43,206 nucleotides of DNA, taken from Methylobacterium phyllostachyos (GTDB lineage Bacteria > Pseudomonadota > Alphaproteobacteria > Rhizobiales > Beijerinckiaceae). The DNA is taken from positions 1 to 43,206 of the forward strand of contig NZ_FNHS01000025.1 of NCBI RefSeq assembly GCF_900103445.1, read 5' to 3'. Within the stretch, counting starts at the first letter, position 1. Each line of letters begins with the position of its first letter. Made by a program: the position numbers and the translations under genes. A model generated the notes under the pieces. It had not been told where the DNA came from. It worked only from the letters and a program-made list of their open reading frames with translations, and ran no database searches. Positions 15,667 through 23,960 of the stretch are shown piece after piece.

Positions 15667-15780
15667 CGAGGGTGGTGGTATCTCCCCGAAATGCCGTCGT
15701 ACCCCTCAGGATCTCTGGCTCGGCAGTCTGGTGCAGGGTGAACCCAGCCGGCATGATGCGGCATAGATAGGGGGGGCGCT

Positions 15781-16308
15781 GTGTATCGAGCGCGCGAGTA
15801 CTATGATCTCATCGTCCGCCCGACGGTTGAGGAATTTTTCGCCCAGCACGATGACCCGCGTCGCGGCATGTTGGCCTGCATGGCACTGCTGCACACAGTC
15901 GATCACGTGTTTCAGAACCGGATCGCGGACGGAAAGAAGGCCGAGCGGGAGATCACCCGGTTCAACGACACCAAGAGCCACCTCGGGCAGGGTGGCGTTC
16001 CCGGTACAGGCACATTTGGCTATGCCACCGTTCAAGCCTTCGCCAATGCCTCCAAGCACGCGCGGCTGACACGGGCGAAGCTCAACCCCGGCTTCGGATC
16101 GAAGGATTATGAGATCGTTGCGCCGGGCTTCGTCGGCGAACTGGAATGCGATGCGAGCTACCTCGGCGACGAGGTCGGCGGTGTCACGGTCCTCTGGGAC
16201 CAGTTCAGCGCCATCAATCTGAGGAACGCCATTGAACACACGATGGGCGTGCTGGAGGCCACATTCCATGAGCTGACCGATCCTCCGGAGAAGGCCGCCG
16301 AGGCGTAG
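15781..16308 (+). CDS. Stand-alone all-helical protein, same family as the fusion at 10609
   Basis: This is a 175-residue protein from GTG 15781, preceded by a G-run. The N-terminal helices (AREYYDLIVRPTVEEFF...DDPRRGMLACMALLHTVDHV) and the later TVQAFANASKHARLTRAKL segment align with the first half of the nucleotidyltransferase fusion at 10609-11562 and, more weakly, with 8608-9144. The domain recalls HEPN-like four-helix proteins, with a conserved His in helix two and a Lys-His motif, but the ribonuclease R-X4-6-H motif is not visible. It stands alone next to the transposase. Function is unknown. Confidence 0.72.
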   Translation: MYRAREYYDLIVRPTVEEFFAQHDDPRRGMLACMALLHTVDHVFQNRIADGKKAEREITRFNDTKSHLGQGGVPGTGTFGYATVQAFANASKHARLTRAKLNPGFGSKDYEIVAPGFVGELECDASYLGDEVGGVTVLWDQFSAINLRNAIEHTMGVLEATFHELTDPPEKAAEA

Positions 16309-16334
16309 CGGCTGGCCAATTGCGGATGCCGCAC

Positions 16335-16895
16335 TTACCCCTGCCCCGCTTCCATGAGCACAGGTGCCGTGCCGAGCCGACGTGCCTCCTCTTCGTCCCG
16401 CGCCCGCTGGGCCTCGGCGTCCTGGAGGCGGATCAAGGTTCCGACCGAGGTTCGCAGGAGGATCGGCACCCGCGGAAGTACCGCCGCCAGCGGACGCCAC
16501 CAGATCACGATCCAGACCGTCGCCTCGGCGTCTTGGCCGGGCTCGACCACCCACATAACCTCGAACAACCGGCTCTTTCCGGCCCCGATCGGCAACAACC
16601 GTTTGGGATGAACGTCCCGGCCGACATCCTCGGTGAGCGCGAGCCGGGGGATGCCACGGCCGTGGAACACGACAGTTCGGATCCCGATCGTGCGCCTGCT
16701 GGGGTTGTGAACGCGCAGATGCGGAGGCGTATCGATCTCCGCCATACCGAGCGGGAAGCCAGCGCTCAGGGTGATGTGCGGCTCGACCCACGGGCGCGAG
16801 CGGACGGCGCGATCCCATAGGGTGAACGCGGCGGTGCCAATTCCGGCGAGGCCGCCCCAGAACTTGACCGCCTCGGTCCAGGTGCCATCCGCCAT
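16335..16895 (-). CDS. Hypothetical membrane-anchored protein (186 residues)
   Basis: Residues ~10-32 (AVKFWGGLAGIGTAAFTLWDRAV) form a likely N-terminal transmembrane helix, followed by a beta-rich domain (residues ~38-130) and an Arg/Glu-rich C-terminal helix (RLQDAEAQRARDEEEARRL). No family is recognised. It is followed by nothing on the same strand for over 2 kb, and preceded by the small gene at 16905-17096, only 9 bases upstream, with which it likely forms an operon. Confidence 0.65.
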   Translation of the reverse strand: MADGTWTEAVKFWGGLAGIGTAAFTLWDRAVRSRPWVEPHITLSAGFPLGMAEIDTPPHLRVHNPSRRTIGIRTVVFHGRGIPRLALTEDVGRDVHPKRLLPIGAGKSRLFEVMWVVEPGQDAEATVWIVIWWRPLAAVLPRVPILLRTSVGTLIRLQDAEAQRARDEEEARRLGTAPVLMEAGQG

Positions 16896-16904
16896 CGTAG
16901 TTCC

Positions 16905-17096
16905 TCAGCGAGCTTTCCGTGCCCGGTTGACCTCTTCCCCCGCCACGGCCTCGACGGCGGCAATCACGTTCTCCAGCTCCGCGACCTGACGGAGGGCGCT
17001 GCTAGCCGGCATTCCGTCGTGCTCGGCCATCGCGAGGATCAGATCGCGCTGGTGCGCCTTCAGGCGTTCGAGGAGGGCGTTGAGATTGGCGGACAT
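16905..17096 (-). CDS. Small helical protein (63 residues)
   Basis: This is a short two-helix protein (NALLERLKAHQRDLILAMAEHDG and RQVAELENVIAAVEAVAGEEV). No family is recognised. It lies 9 bases upstream of the membrane-anchored protein on the same strand, and its start is about 75 bases from the divergent hicA start, so the region between them must serve promoters in both directions. Confidence 0.6.
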   Translation of the reverse strand: MSANLNALLERLKAHQRDLILAMAEHDGMPASSALRQVAELENVIAAVEAVAGEEVNRARKAR

Positions 17097-17118
17097 GAGT
17101 GACCCTCAGCACACTGCC

Positions 17119-17168
17119 GCAAGCAATTTTTGCTTGCAACTATTTCGGAGCAAGCGCATTATGCTTGC
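17119..17168 (+). promoter_or_regulatory. Two tandem palindromic operators upstream of hicAB
   Basis: GCAAGCAA-TTT-TTGCTTGC (17119-17137) and GCAAGC-GCATTAT-GCTTGC (17150-17168) share the same GCAAGC half-site. Their starts are 31 bases apart, about three helical turns, and the second touches the hicA start codon. HicB-type antitoxins bind operators of this kind through their C-terminal ribbon-helix-helix domain to repress their own operon, so these are strong candidates for that site. Confidence 0.75.
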
Positions 17169-17507
17169 ATGAACAACCGACACCGTAAGACGCTGAAGAA
17201 GGTGTTCACCGATCCGGTGTCGGGAACGATCGAATGGGCGGCCGTCGAGGCGATGCTGGTCGCTGCGGGCTGCGTAGTAATTGAAGGCGAAGGGTCGCGG
17301 GTGCGGTTTTCCTATGTCGCGGAAGGAGAGGAAGACCGCATCGCCACGTTTCACCGCCCGCATCCGGCAAAGGAGGCAAAGCGGTATCAGATCAAGGATG
17401 CGCGAGATTTTCTGACGCAGATCGGATTGGCCCCTGCTGAGGCTTCCGATGAGGCAGAGGACGACACCGACAAGGAAGCAGGCACGAGCGAGGAGACGGT
17501 TCGATGA
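17169..17507 (+). CDS. hicA: HicA-type toxin, mRNA interferase
   Basis: This is a 112-residue protein from ATG 17169. The fold core is that of HicA: RKTLKKVFTDP...TIEWAAVEAMLVAAGCVV, then GSRVRFSYV and the conserved catalytic-His strand in TFHRPHPAKEAKRYQIKDARDFLTQIG. HicA toxins are small double-stranded-RNA-binding-like ribonucleases that cut mRNA when not bound by HicB. The last ~25 residues are an acidic extension beyond the usual HicA length. The stop overlaps the start of hicB (ATGA at 17504-17507), which supports a toxin-antitoxin operon with the toxin first. The operators lie immediately upstream. Confidence 0.88.
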   Translation: MNNRHRKTLKKVFTDPVSGTIEWAAVEAMLVAAGCVVIEGEGSRVRFSYVAEGEEDRIATFHRPHPAKEAKRYQIKDARDFLTQIGLAPAEASDEAEDDTDKEAGTSEETVR

Positions 17508-17848
17508 GCAACGTATTGAGGCACAGAGGGTACGCCGCGCGCGTCGAGTTCGATGCCGAGGATCACATCTTCTTCGGCTCAATCGCCGGCATTGGGGACA
17601 AGGTCGGGTTCCACGCTGACACGGTGAGCGATCTGGAAGCTGCGTTCAGAGAGGCCGTGGACGATTATGTCGATACCTGCGCCAAGGTCGGCAAAGATCC
17701 GCAGCGTCCGTTTTCTGGGAGCTTGCAATTTCGGGTCACTCCGGAACTGCACGCCAACGTGGCCATCGCGGCGGAACTGTCGGGGAAGAGCCTCAATCAG
17801 TGGGGCGAGGAGGTACTTCGAAGAGCAGCCGAGCCGGTGGCTGCCTGA
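17504..17848 (+). CDS. hicB: HicB-type antitoxin
   Basis: This is a 114-residue protein. The N-terminal half is the partial RNase H-like HicB fold (GYAARVEFDAEDHIFFGSIAG ... SDLEAAFREAVDDYVDTCAK). The C-terminal half has a ribbon-helix-helix DNA-binding segment (GSLQFRVTPELHANVAIAAELSGKSLNQWGEEVLRRA), which would bind the palindromes upstream of hicA. It neutralises HicA by direct binding and represses the operon. The start is fixed by the 4-base overlap with hicA. Confidence 0.9.
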   Translation: MSNVLRHRGYAARVEFDAEDHIFFGSIAGIGDKVGFHADTVSDLEAAFREAVDDYVDTCAKVGKDPQRPFSGSLQFRVTPELHANVAIAAELSGKSLNQWGEEVLRRAAEPVAA

Positions 17849-17915
17849 TCACATCGAATGCGCCCCGTGATGATTACGGCGACCGGTAGTGCTGGATCGG
17901 AGGCAGTGTAGGGCG

Positions 17916-18287
17916 ATGCTCGATCTTCGGTTTGAGGACGGGCATTTCGTCCTGCTGATCCAAGGCCCTCAGGGCGCACAAGCTCGCCTACGGCTTGACC
18001 AGCCGTCTGTCGAACGGTTCTGCGTTGCCTGTATCTCACTACTGGAGAAACACGGCTCGCCTCATCCTGAGCAGTCAGGTCGCCCAGAAATGTTGCTTGA
18101 CTATATGGTTGAGACATTGGCGACCGGCGTAGATGGAGACGGTAACAACCTGATTGAGGCTGAGTTCGGAAACTTGCGACCCCTTCGTTTGCGCTTCGGG
18201 GACGACCTTGCACGGCTGATCGTGCAGTCGTTCTCGGAGACGCTGGCAGCACCGGCAGACACGCGCACGGCCAACAAACCGAACTGA
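17916..18287 (+). CDS. Hypothetical 123-residue protein
   Basis: I do not recognise this protein. From ATG 17916 (a GTG at 17889 is an alternative) it alternates beta strands (LDLRFEDGHFVLLIQGPQG) and helices, with a hydrophilic centre. It lies 68 bases after hicB on the same strand but has ordinary composition and no link to toxin-antitoxin function that I can see. Confidence 0.6.
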   Translation: MLDLRFEDGHFVLLIQGPQGAQARLRLDQPSVERFCVACISLLEKHGSPHPEQSGRPEMLLDYMVETLATGVDGDGNNLIEAEFGNLRPLRLRFGDDLARLIVQSFSETLAAPADTRTANKPN

Positions 18288-18338
18288 CGCTGTCGCTCGC
18301 TCTCGCCGACTGGCGCGTGTTCGCCTATTCTGGTCGCC

Positions 18339-18689
18339 ATGCGCTCCGCCCTCGCCGCCGTGATTGTCGTTACCGCGATAGGGACAGCTCAGGCGGCTGA
18401 CGATGTGCCGATCCCGTCGCATGATGTTGATCGTGCCTGTGCAGGTCTCGGAGACCGAGCGCTCGCCGCAGCTTGCGTGCGCGACGAGCAACATCGGTAT
18501 GATTATATCAAGATAGTTTGGGGTCGGCTTTCGGCGTTGCGGCAGAAAGATTGCGTTGAGTTTGCCAGAAATCAGGGGTCAGAAGATCACGCATATTACA
18601 GCTATCTCGCTAAATTTGTGACCTCGCAGCTTCAATTGCAGTTACAGGATGAAGGGGCCACGCTCCCGCCTCCAAAGTTTCATCGATAG
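18339..18689 (+). CDS. Small exported protein with signal peptide (116 residues)
   Basis: The first 19 residues (MRSALAAVIVVTAIGTAQA) are a classic Sec signal peptide with an AQA cleavage site. The mature part, about 97 residues, has three Cys (RACAG, AACVR, KDCVE) and many Tyr and Gln, and is expected in the periplasm. No family is recognised. It is AT-richer at its 3' end than its neighbours. It converges with the tail operon, whose last gene ends 19 bases away. Confidence 0.68.
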   Translation: MRSALAAVIVVTAIGTAQAADDVPIPSHDVDRACAGLGDRALAAACVRDEQHRYDYIKIVWGRLSALRQKDCVEFARNQGSEDHAYYSYLAKFVTSQLQLQLQDEGATLPPPKFHR

Positions 18690-18708
18690 CGCGCCCGATT
18701 GATAATGA

Positions 18709-21147
18709 TCACGCGAATGCCCTCTGCGCATTCTCAAGGTGCAACTGACCCATTTGCGTTCCAGTATCCTTGAAGGCTTTAGCGTGAGCCTCCGGGCCTC
18801 GGCTGTCTTTAATATCAACGTTATAGTTGTTTGTTTGATTGAGCACTTTCGAGGTGCTGCTAGAGCTATTCGTGACTGATCCAGTCGCTAAAGGCGAAGC
18901 CGGACGCGTCAATGCGTTTACGTCGAAGCCGCCGGGATCCATCCGGAGCACCGGCCGCGGGGTCGGTGCCGTTAGCGCCCTAGTGATCGTCCTATCAGAG
19001 TCGGTCTGGGCTTTCATTCGCTCTATGGCAGCGCGCGCCATCTCGGCACGATGCACCTCGAAATGACCGTTGTCGTTGCTGCGGAAGCTGTTGCCGGAGC
19101 GCAGGCCCCACTTCGCCGCAAGCGCATCCTCCACGTCGAGCGGGAGGGTGCGGCCGCCCGCTCGGACACCACGGCCGACTTGGTTCACGTCGATCGCCCG
19201 CCCGACCGGGTGGTAGCTCGCGTTGCCGGGCCGCTCGTTGTTGCCGCCGCTGTGCGGCCCGATGACGCCGCCGGCCTTCTCGTAGTCGTCAATAAAGCCC
19301 TGGAAGTTCGCCGCGAACTCTGCGGCGACTTGGAACGTCCGCCCGCTGCTGGCGCGCACGGTCGCGAGGCCGGTCCGCAGCCGCGGTGTGCCGGCCGGCG
19401 CGGGCGCGTCGCTCGACGTGGCGCTGAAGCCGGGGATCCAGCCCTCCTTGCGCTGCTGTGCGTCGAGGAAGCGCCCGCGCTGCTCCGGAGTTAGGCTCGA
19501 CAGTGGCGCATCCACGCCGACGCCAGCGGCTCGCGCAACCTGCGCAGCATATCCCGTGGGGTCGTTCCCATCACCGGCCGGCGCATACTTGGCGATCGCA
19601 TCCTTGATCGACAGGCGCTTATACCGTGGGTCATCGAACAACAGGCTCTCCTGCGCCTTGCGTCCAGCATCGTAAGACGGGAAGCGCGCAAACCCCTTGT
19701 CATCGACACCTACCGCGCCGTGTGCGCGGGCGAAGGGTCCGTCTTTCAAGTTGCCGGGATTGTTGTTGCGCCACGACCGTGAGCCGTCACCGGCCGCCGG
19801 CGCATCCCTCCCTCCCAAAGCCTTCGGCAAGATCTTCTGCAACATGGAGCGCTCATCCGGCGGCACAGCTCCGACAGACGATGCCTGCGCATTGAGCCCA
19901 CCGCCCCCCGTGCTGGCCTCTGCCGTGCCGACCGCCGAAGAGAGCAGGCGCAGGGGCCAGTTCGCGAGCGGATTGTCGATCGTCAGGAGCTTGAGCACCT
20001 TCCATAGGTTCGAGTTTGCCAGCTTCTCGGACAGATCCAGCAGACGTTGGGCAGCGTTGCCGATGTCGGTGAAGCCCTGCTTCCACTCGTCGAAGGCCTT
20101 CTGCTTCTCCTTGTCCTGAAGGGTCCCAGCCATGCCCTCCACGAACTCGGTGATCTTCTGACCGACCCACTCGACCTTCTGAGCGATCCATTCCAGGAAC
20201 TCGCCGATTTCCTTCTGATGCGATTGGATCCAGTCCCGCAGGTCGTCGATCCACTTTGACAGGCGCGGCGCTGCCGAGGTCAGGAGCTTCGTGAACGCCA
20301 CCTCGACCGTGGCCGACAAGGACCCAAGGCCCTGCATCAGGCGGGCGCTGGCCTTGGCTGCCTCCTCCTCGTCAAGGTGGAAGTCCTTCGCCGCCTTGGC
20401 GCGCTCCGCGTAGAAGTGCCGGACCTGATCCCCGTACCGCGCGAGGAGATTGAACGTCTCCTCGGGGATGCCGAGCATCTCGGCCTGCTGCGAGCCGACC
20501 TGATACCCCTCCTTCTTCAGGGTATCGATGACATCGAGGAGCTGTAGCGCCTTGTCCTTGGTGGTGTCGACGCCGAGGTCCTTCACGAAGCCAGCCAAGC
20601 CCTCGTTAGTCCGCGTGCTGCGGGCGAAGCTCTCGAGTGCCGACATGGCTTGGCCGACGCTGCCGCCGACCTGCGAGAAGGCGTAGCCCAAGCCCTTGAT
20701 GCTCTGGACCGACGCGCCGGTGCGGCCCGCGACGTAGTTGAGCTGCGCCAGTCCCGTGATCGCACCACCGATGGCGCTACCGATCTTCTGACCGGCCGCG
20801 ATGGTCGCATCCACGAACAGGTTGAGTTTCGTGATCGCAAGGGCGATGGCCTCGGCGCTCTCCTTAGCCTCCTTCTGCTTGGCCGCAGCGACCTTCCGGG
20901 CCGCTTCCTCGGTCTCCTTGGCCGCCCTGAGGGCCTCGCGCGCCGCCCGCAGATCGTCCCGAGCCATCTGCTCGTCGGTCTGCTGCGTGGTCGCCGCCGC
21001 GGCGCGCCGGGCCGCCTCGACGCGCTTCTCCGCCTCGCGGACCGTCTTCTCGTAGTCCGCAACGCTCCGCTCGACCTTCTTTTGTCCTGCCTCGTCGTTC
21101 TTCCAGCCGAGGGACACGAAGAGCGATTTGAGGATATCGTCAGCCAT
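18709..21147 (-). CDS. Phage tail tape-measure protein with two cell-wall hydrolase domains
   Basis: This 812-residue protein is the last gene of the tail operon. Residues ~20-105 are a coiled coil. Residues 106-195 match the tape-measure N-terminal pattern (VAGRTGASVQSIKGLGYAFSQVGG ... LAGFVKDLGVDT), and residues ~260-400 are helical. A lysozyme/transglycosylase-like phage domain follows at ~457-575 (RNNNPGNLKDG ... FPSYDAGRKAQESLL). A peptidase M15-like zinc site comes next, with H646, D653 and H695 or H699 (YHPVGRAIDVN ... DNGHFEVH). The C terminus (~760-812) is Ser/Asn-rich then helical. Tape measures set tail length, and their hydrolase domains help DNA entry through peptidoglycan. The gene is unusual in coming after the baseplate genes rather than before them. 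Confidence 0.82.
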   Translation of the reverse strand: MADDILKSLFVSLGWKNDEAGQKKVERSVADYEKTVREAEKRVEAARRAAAATTQQTDEQMARDDLRAAREALRAAKETEEAARKVAAAKQKEAKESAEAIALAITKLNLFVDATIAAGQKIGSAIGGAITGLAQLNYVAGRTGASVQSIKGLGYAFSQVGGSVGQAMSALESFARSTRTNEGLAGFVKDLGVDTTKDKALQLLDVIDTLKKEGYQVGSQQAEMLGIPEETFNLLARYGDQVRHFYAERAKAAKDFHLDEEEAAKASARLMQGLGSLSATVEVAFTKLLTSAAPRLSKWIDDLRDWIQSHQKEIGEFLEWIAQKVEWVGQKITEFVEGMAGTLQDKEKQKAFDEWKQGFTDIGNAAQRLLDLSEKLANSNLWKVLKLLTIDNPLANWPLRLLSSAVGTAEASTGGGGLNAQASSVGAVPPDERSMLQKILPKALGGRDAPAAGDGSRSWRNNNPGNLKDGPFARAHGAVGVDDKGFARFPSYDAGRKAQESLLFDDPRYKRLSIKDAIAKYAPAGDGNDPTGYAAQVARAAGVGVDAPLSSLTPEQRGRFLDAQQRKEGWIPGFSATSSDAPAPAGTPRLRTGLATVRASSGRTFQVAAEFAANFQGFIDDYEKAGGVIGPHSGGNNERPGNASYHPVGRAIDVNQVGRGVRAGGRTLPLDVEDALAAKWGLRSGNSFRSNDNGHFEVHRAEMARAAIERMKAQTDSDRTITRALTAPTPRPVLRMDPGGFDVNALTRPASPLATGSVTNSSSSTSKVLNQTNNYNVDIKDSRGPEAHAKAFKDTGTQMGQLHLENAQRAFA

Positions 21148-21155
21148 GGCCGATC

Positions 21156-22148
21156 CTAGTTCGCCGGAGCATTGGGGTAGTTGGGCGTGATGCCCCGGGC
21201 AGCCATCGCCGCGGAGATGCGGTTCTGGCTCAGTCGAGTGCCGATGAACGACGTGAGGAAGTCGCCCCCACGCGTGTCGCCGCTGTGCCCGACATAGTAA
21301 ATTTTGTAGTTACCGTCGGCGTCGAGCTTCTGGATCTGCGCGTTTGCTGGGGCGGCCGTGTATCCAGGGCTGATCGCAGCTCGCTGAATAGCGGCATCGT
21401 CGATCTTGACCACGCTCGTCGGCACGATCTGCGGGTTGAGCAGGGCGCGTCCCTCGATGCCCTGGATGGTCTGCTCGGCCAGCCCGATCAGGCCGGTGTT
21501 GCGGTTCAAGGTGATAATGCCCTTGCCCGGATGCGGCGTGTCGTTCGGGACGATCTGCTGGGTGCCGTTCTGGATGGACCAGCTCGCCTTGGCTGCCTGA
21601 CACACCTGGCGCATCAGCTCGTGCGCCGGCCCTGAGAAGGCGAAGCTCCGAGAGAATTTCACGTCCGGTGCCAGTGGGCAGATGTAGCCGGTCTTCACCC
21701 CCATCGCCTCAAAGGCCTTGATGGCGAGGTTGGCGCGGTCACGCAGGGTGTGCCCGGACGAGAGTGAACTGGACAGCACCGCATAGTTCCGCGGCCGGCC
21801 CATGTCGGTGGCGAGGATGTGCAGGACCCGATCCGTCACGTTCTCCATGATGACCCGGGCCTGCCGGATCTGGCCCTTGAACAGCAGACCAAAGTTGCCG
21901 GCGAAGCCCGCGTTCAGCGTGACGCTCTTGTTCTCGTACAGGGCCGGCTGCACCCGGCTCGGCGCGGGGTTGGTGATGAACAGGTTCAGGACGTTCGGCG
22001 TGCTCAGATCCTTCTGGGTCACCTCGAACCGGATGCGCAGGCCGGGCCCACCCTCGCCATTGCTGGGCTCGGGCACGGTGCCGTCGTATTGGAACGTCGG
22101 TCCCCCGCTGATCTCGGCCTTCACCTGCCTGAGGTACTGCTGCGCCAT
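21156..22148 (-). CDS. Baseplate hub-like phage protein (gpD-type)
   Basis: This 330-residue protein is built like the hub subunits of contractile tails. An N-terminal beta domain (GLRIRFEVTQKDLSTPNVLNL..., then KSVTLNAGFAGNFGLLFKGQI) is followed by VTDRVLHILATDM and a domain with RDRANLAIKAFEAMGV. Hub proteins surround the central spike and sit at the end of the tube. It lies 8 bases upstream of the tape-measure gene and 6 bases downstream of the next tail gene. Assignment is by pattern and context. Confidence 0.72.
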   Translation of the reverse strand: MAQQYLRQVKAEISGGPTFQYDGTVPEPSNGEGGPGLRIRFEVTQKDLSTPNVLNLFITNPAPSRVQPALYENKSVTLNAGFAGNFGLLFKGQIRQARVIMENVTDRVLHILATDMGRPRNYAVLSSSLSSGHTLRDRANLAIKAFEAMGVKTGYICPLAPDVKFSRSFAFSGPAHELMRQVCQAAKASWSIQNGTQQIVPNDTPHPGKGIITLNRNTGLIGLAEQTIQGIEGRALLNPQIVPTSVVKIDDAAIQRAAISPGYTAAPANAQIQKLDADGNYKIYYVGHSGDTRGGDFLTSFIGTRLSQNRISAAMAARGITPNYPNAPAN

Positions 22149-22154
22149 GGCCGC

Positions 22155-22997
22155 TTAGCCTCCGAGCGAAGTCATGCCGGCGGTGTCCACGGGGTCGTGG
22201 GTTTGCTCCGGCCGCTGGGCGGCGTTCGCGACATCCATCGCGGCGCGGGCCGCGGGGAGGACGAACCCCGCGATCGCGGCCTGGATCGGTGAGGCCGTCG
22301 CACCCGGTGGCAGCGCCATGAGGCCCGAGACCGTGGCGACAGTCGAGGCAAGCATCTGCATCGCCTGCCCCTGCGCAAGCGCATCAGCTGAGGCCATCAC
22401 CACGCCCTGGAGCGCGATCGTCTGCTGCTGCACCCACGCGGTTGCGGCGTCGGCCGTCATGGTGCCGCCGATCACCGCCGAGACCATGCCGGGAATGCCA
22501 CCCGTGATGGCATTCAAGAGATCGGGCGAGGCGGTCGGCCCCAAGACGCGCGCTGCGGCCAGCACGGCCGGCGCGGCATCCCCGAGCATCCCGAGGAGGC
22601 TATCGTGCCCGGCCAAGGCGAACAGGCCGGCCTGCCCGTTCGTCAATCCGGAGAGGTTGTCGCCGGCCGCCTGAAATGCCGCGACGGCGCCGGCCAGGCC
22701 GGATGCACTCGTCAGGCTCGAAATCAGCCCGCTGGCGGCCGAGAAGCCAGCAGCCTGAAGCTGGGCAGCCGCCTGACCGACCTGGGCCTGTAGGGCCCCC
22801 GTGAGCACGCCCATTGGGTTCGACAGGACGCTCGACAGGTTGCCGTCCGCCATCACCTTCTTCAAGAGGCCGGAGACGTCGCCGCCGGACAGCACCTTGG
22901 CGAGCGGCAGGCGCTCGAAGAACGCGCTGACCACCTTGCGGTGCGGTTGCCCATCGAGGAGTTGCAGGGCCGCGGGAAGGGAGATGCCGCCAGCCAT
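22155..22997 (-). CDS. Hydrophobic helical tail-module protein (280 residues)
   Basis: The start is ATG 22997, which shares one base with the stop of the spike gene (TGATG). The longer frame upstream is only antisense-like read-through of the spike gene. The protein is almost entirely Ala/Leu/Gly-rich helix, with several stretches that could span a membrane or form a bundle. No family is recognised. Its place between spike and hub in a closely packed operon says that it belongs to the tail machine. It may be a baseplate or tape-measure-interacting protein. Confidence 0.62.
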   Translation of the reverse strand: MAGGISLPAALQLLDGQPHRKVVSAFFERLPLAKVLSGGDVSGLLKKVMADGNLSSVLSNPMGVLTGALQAQVGQAAAQLQAAGFSAASGLISSLTSASGLAGAVAAFQAAGDNLSGLTNGQAGLFALAGHDSLLGMLGDAAPAVLAAARVLGPTASPDLLNAITGGIPGMVSAVIGGTMTADAATAWVQQQTIALQGVVMASADALAQGQAMQMLASTVATVSGLMALPPGATASPIQAAIAGFVLPAARAAMDVANAAQRPEQTHDPVDTAGMTSLGG

Positions 22998-23617
22998 CAG
23001 CAATTCCAGAAAAACTTGCCGCCGGTGGACTGGATGCCCTGCGCGTCGACCACGTGGCTGGAGCTGCCCTTCTGCGACTGCACCGCGTTGTCGTTGACCT
23101 GGTGCGCGGTGTCTTTCCGGACGGAGGTCAGCGCCATGTGCGACACGTCGAGGACGGTCTGCTTGTCGTCGGTCCGGGTCTGCGTCGAGGTGGTGGAGAC
23201 CCCCTTCAGCGCCCGTGTCTGGTTTCGGACGCCCGGGACGTAGAAGGCGTCGGAGAGGGCGTGCATCCGGACATCGCCCGGCTGCTGGATGCCGCCGCGC
23301 TGGAACCACACCTCGAAGGCCTGCTGCGTCATCAGCGCGAGACCCTCGTCCCCCTCCTTGTGGGCGTGGGTCGTGGTGATGCCGCCACCGCCGTGGCTGT
23401 TGATTGGCATGTCCGCGAAGGACGGCAGGTCGATGAACTTCGTCGTCCCGTCCGGCTGGAGGGCGAGGCCCTGGATCTGCGGCTGAGCCTCGACGGTTTG
23501 CCCGTCGCTGTCCTTCACGAGCTTCACCGGCACAGCGATCCGGACGCGCGAGAGCACATTGTCGGCCCAGGTCGCCATCAGCTCGGTCAGATCGTCGGAG
23601 CGTGTCCTCTGATCCAT
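22997..23617 (-). CDS. Gp138-type membrane-puncturing spike protein
   Basis: This 206-residue protein matches the N-terminal domain of Gp138-type spikes: VLSRVRIAVPVKLVKDSDGQTVEAQPQIQ, then HAHKEGDEGLALMTQQAFEVWFQRGG and the conserved PGDVRMHALSDAFYVPGV. The C-terminal ~70 residues are Thr/Asp/Ser-rich repeats suited to a trimeric beta-helical needle. Such spikes form the tip of contractile phage tails and pierce the outer membrane. It overlaps the next gene by one base and is 4 bases from the plug gene. Confidence 0.82.
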   Translation of the reverse strand: MDQRTRSDDLTELMATWADNVLSRVRIAVPVKLVKDSDGQTVEAQPQIQGLALQPDGTTKFIDLPSFADMPINSHGGGGITTTHAHKEGDEGLALMTQQAFEVWFQRGGIQQPGDVRMHALSDAFYVPGVRNQTRALKGVSTTSTQTRTDDKQTVLDVSHMALTSVRKDTAHQVNDNAVQSQKGSSSHVVDAQGIQSTGGKFFWNC

Positions 23618-23621
23618 CGGC

Positions 23622-23960
23622 TCAGTCCGGGATGAAGTAGAGGCGGGAGGTCACACCGAGACCGTCCTGCGTCGGGTCCTCGCCGGTGTCCCGGTCGCTT
23701 GTCACGACCAGCTTGCCGCCGATGCCGAGGTATCCAAACTGACCGAACAGATCGACGCCGGTCAGGAGCGGCAGTCCGGCCAGCAGCGTCGAGCCGTCGG
23801 CGAAGGTGTCGCCGTTCGCAGGGGTGATGTCGATCGCGTAGAAGGGCGGATCGGCGACATCATTCCACAGCTGCCGCATGAGGTACGGCTTGCCGGCGAG
23901 CGTGACGCCGAACGTCCGGTTGCCCGGCTGCATCGGGATTTCCTGGGGTGTACCGCTCAC
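23622..23960 (-). CDS. Baseplate plug-like protein (112 residues)
   Basis: This is a short beta-rich protein (GNRTFGVTLAGKPYLMRQLWND ... PPFYAIDITPANG ... SRLYFIPD). This size, pattern and gene position, between a Dit-like gene and a Gp138 spike, fit the plug proteins known from small contractile cyanophage and proteobacterial phage baseplates, which close the tube. It overlaps the Dit-like gene by 4 bases (ATGA at 23957-23960). Confidence 0.68.
   Translation of the reverse strand: MSGTPQEIPMQPGNRTFGVTLAGKPYLMRQLWNDVADPPFYAIDITPANGDTFADGSTLLAGLPLLTGVDLFGQFGYLGIGGKLVVTSDRDTGEDPTQDGLGVTSRLYFIPD

Noticed and set aside
22998..23309. N-terminal extension of the 22155 gene
   Set aside because: It is a different frame of the spike gene with Arg/Pro-rich sequence. 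The ATG at 22997, in a TGATG overlap, is better.
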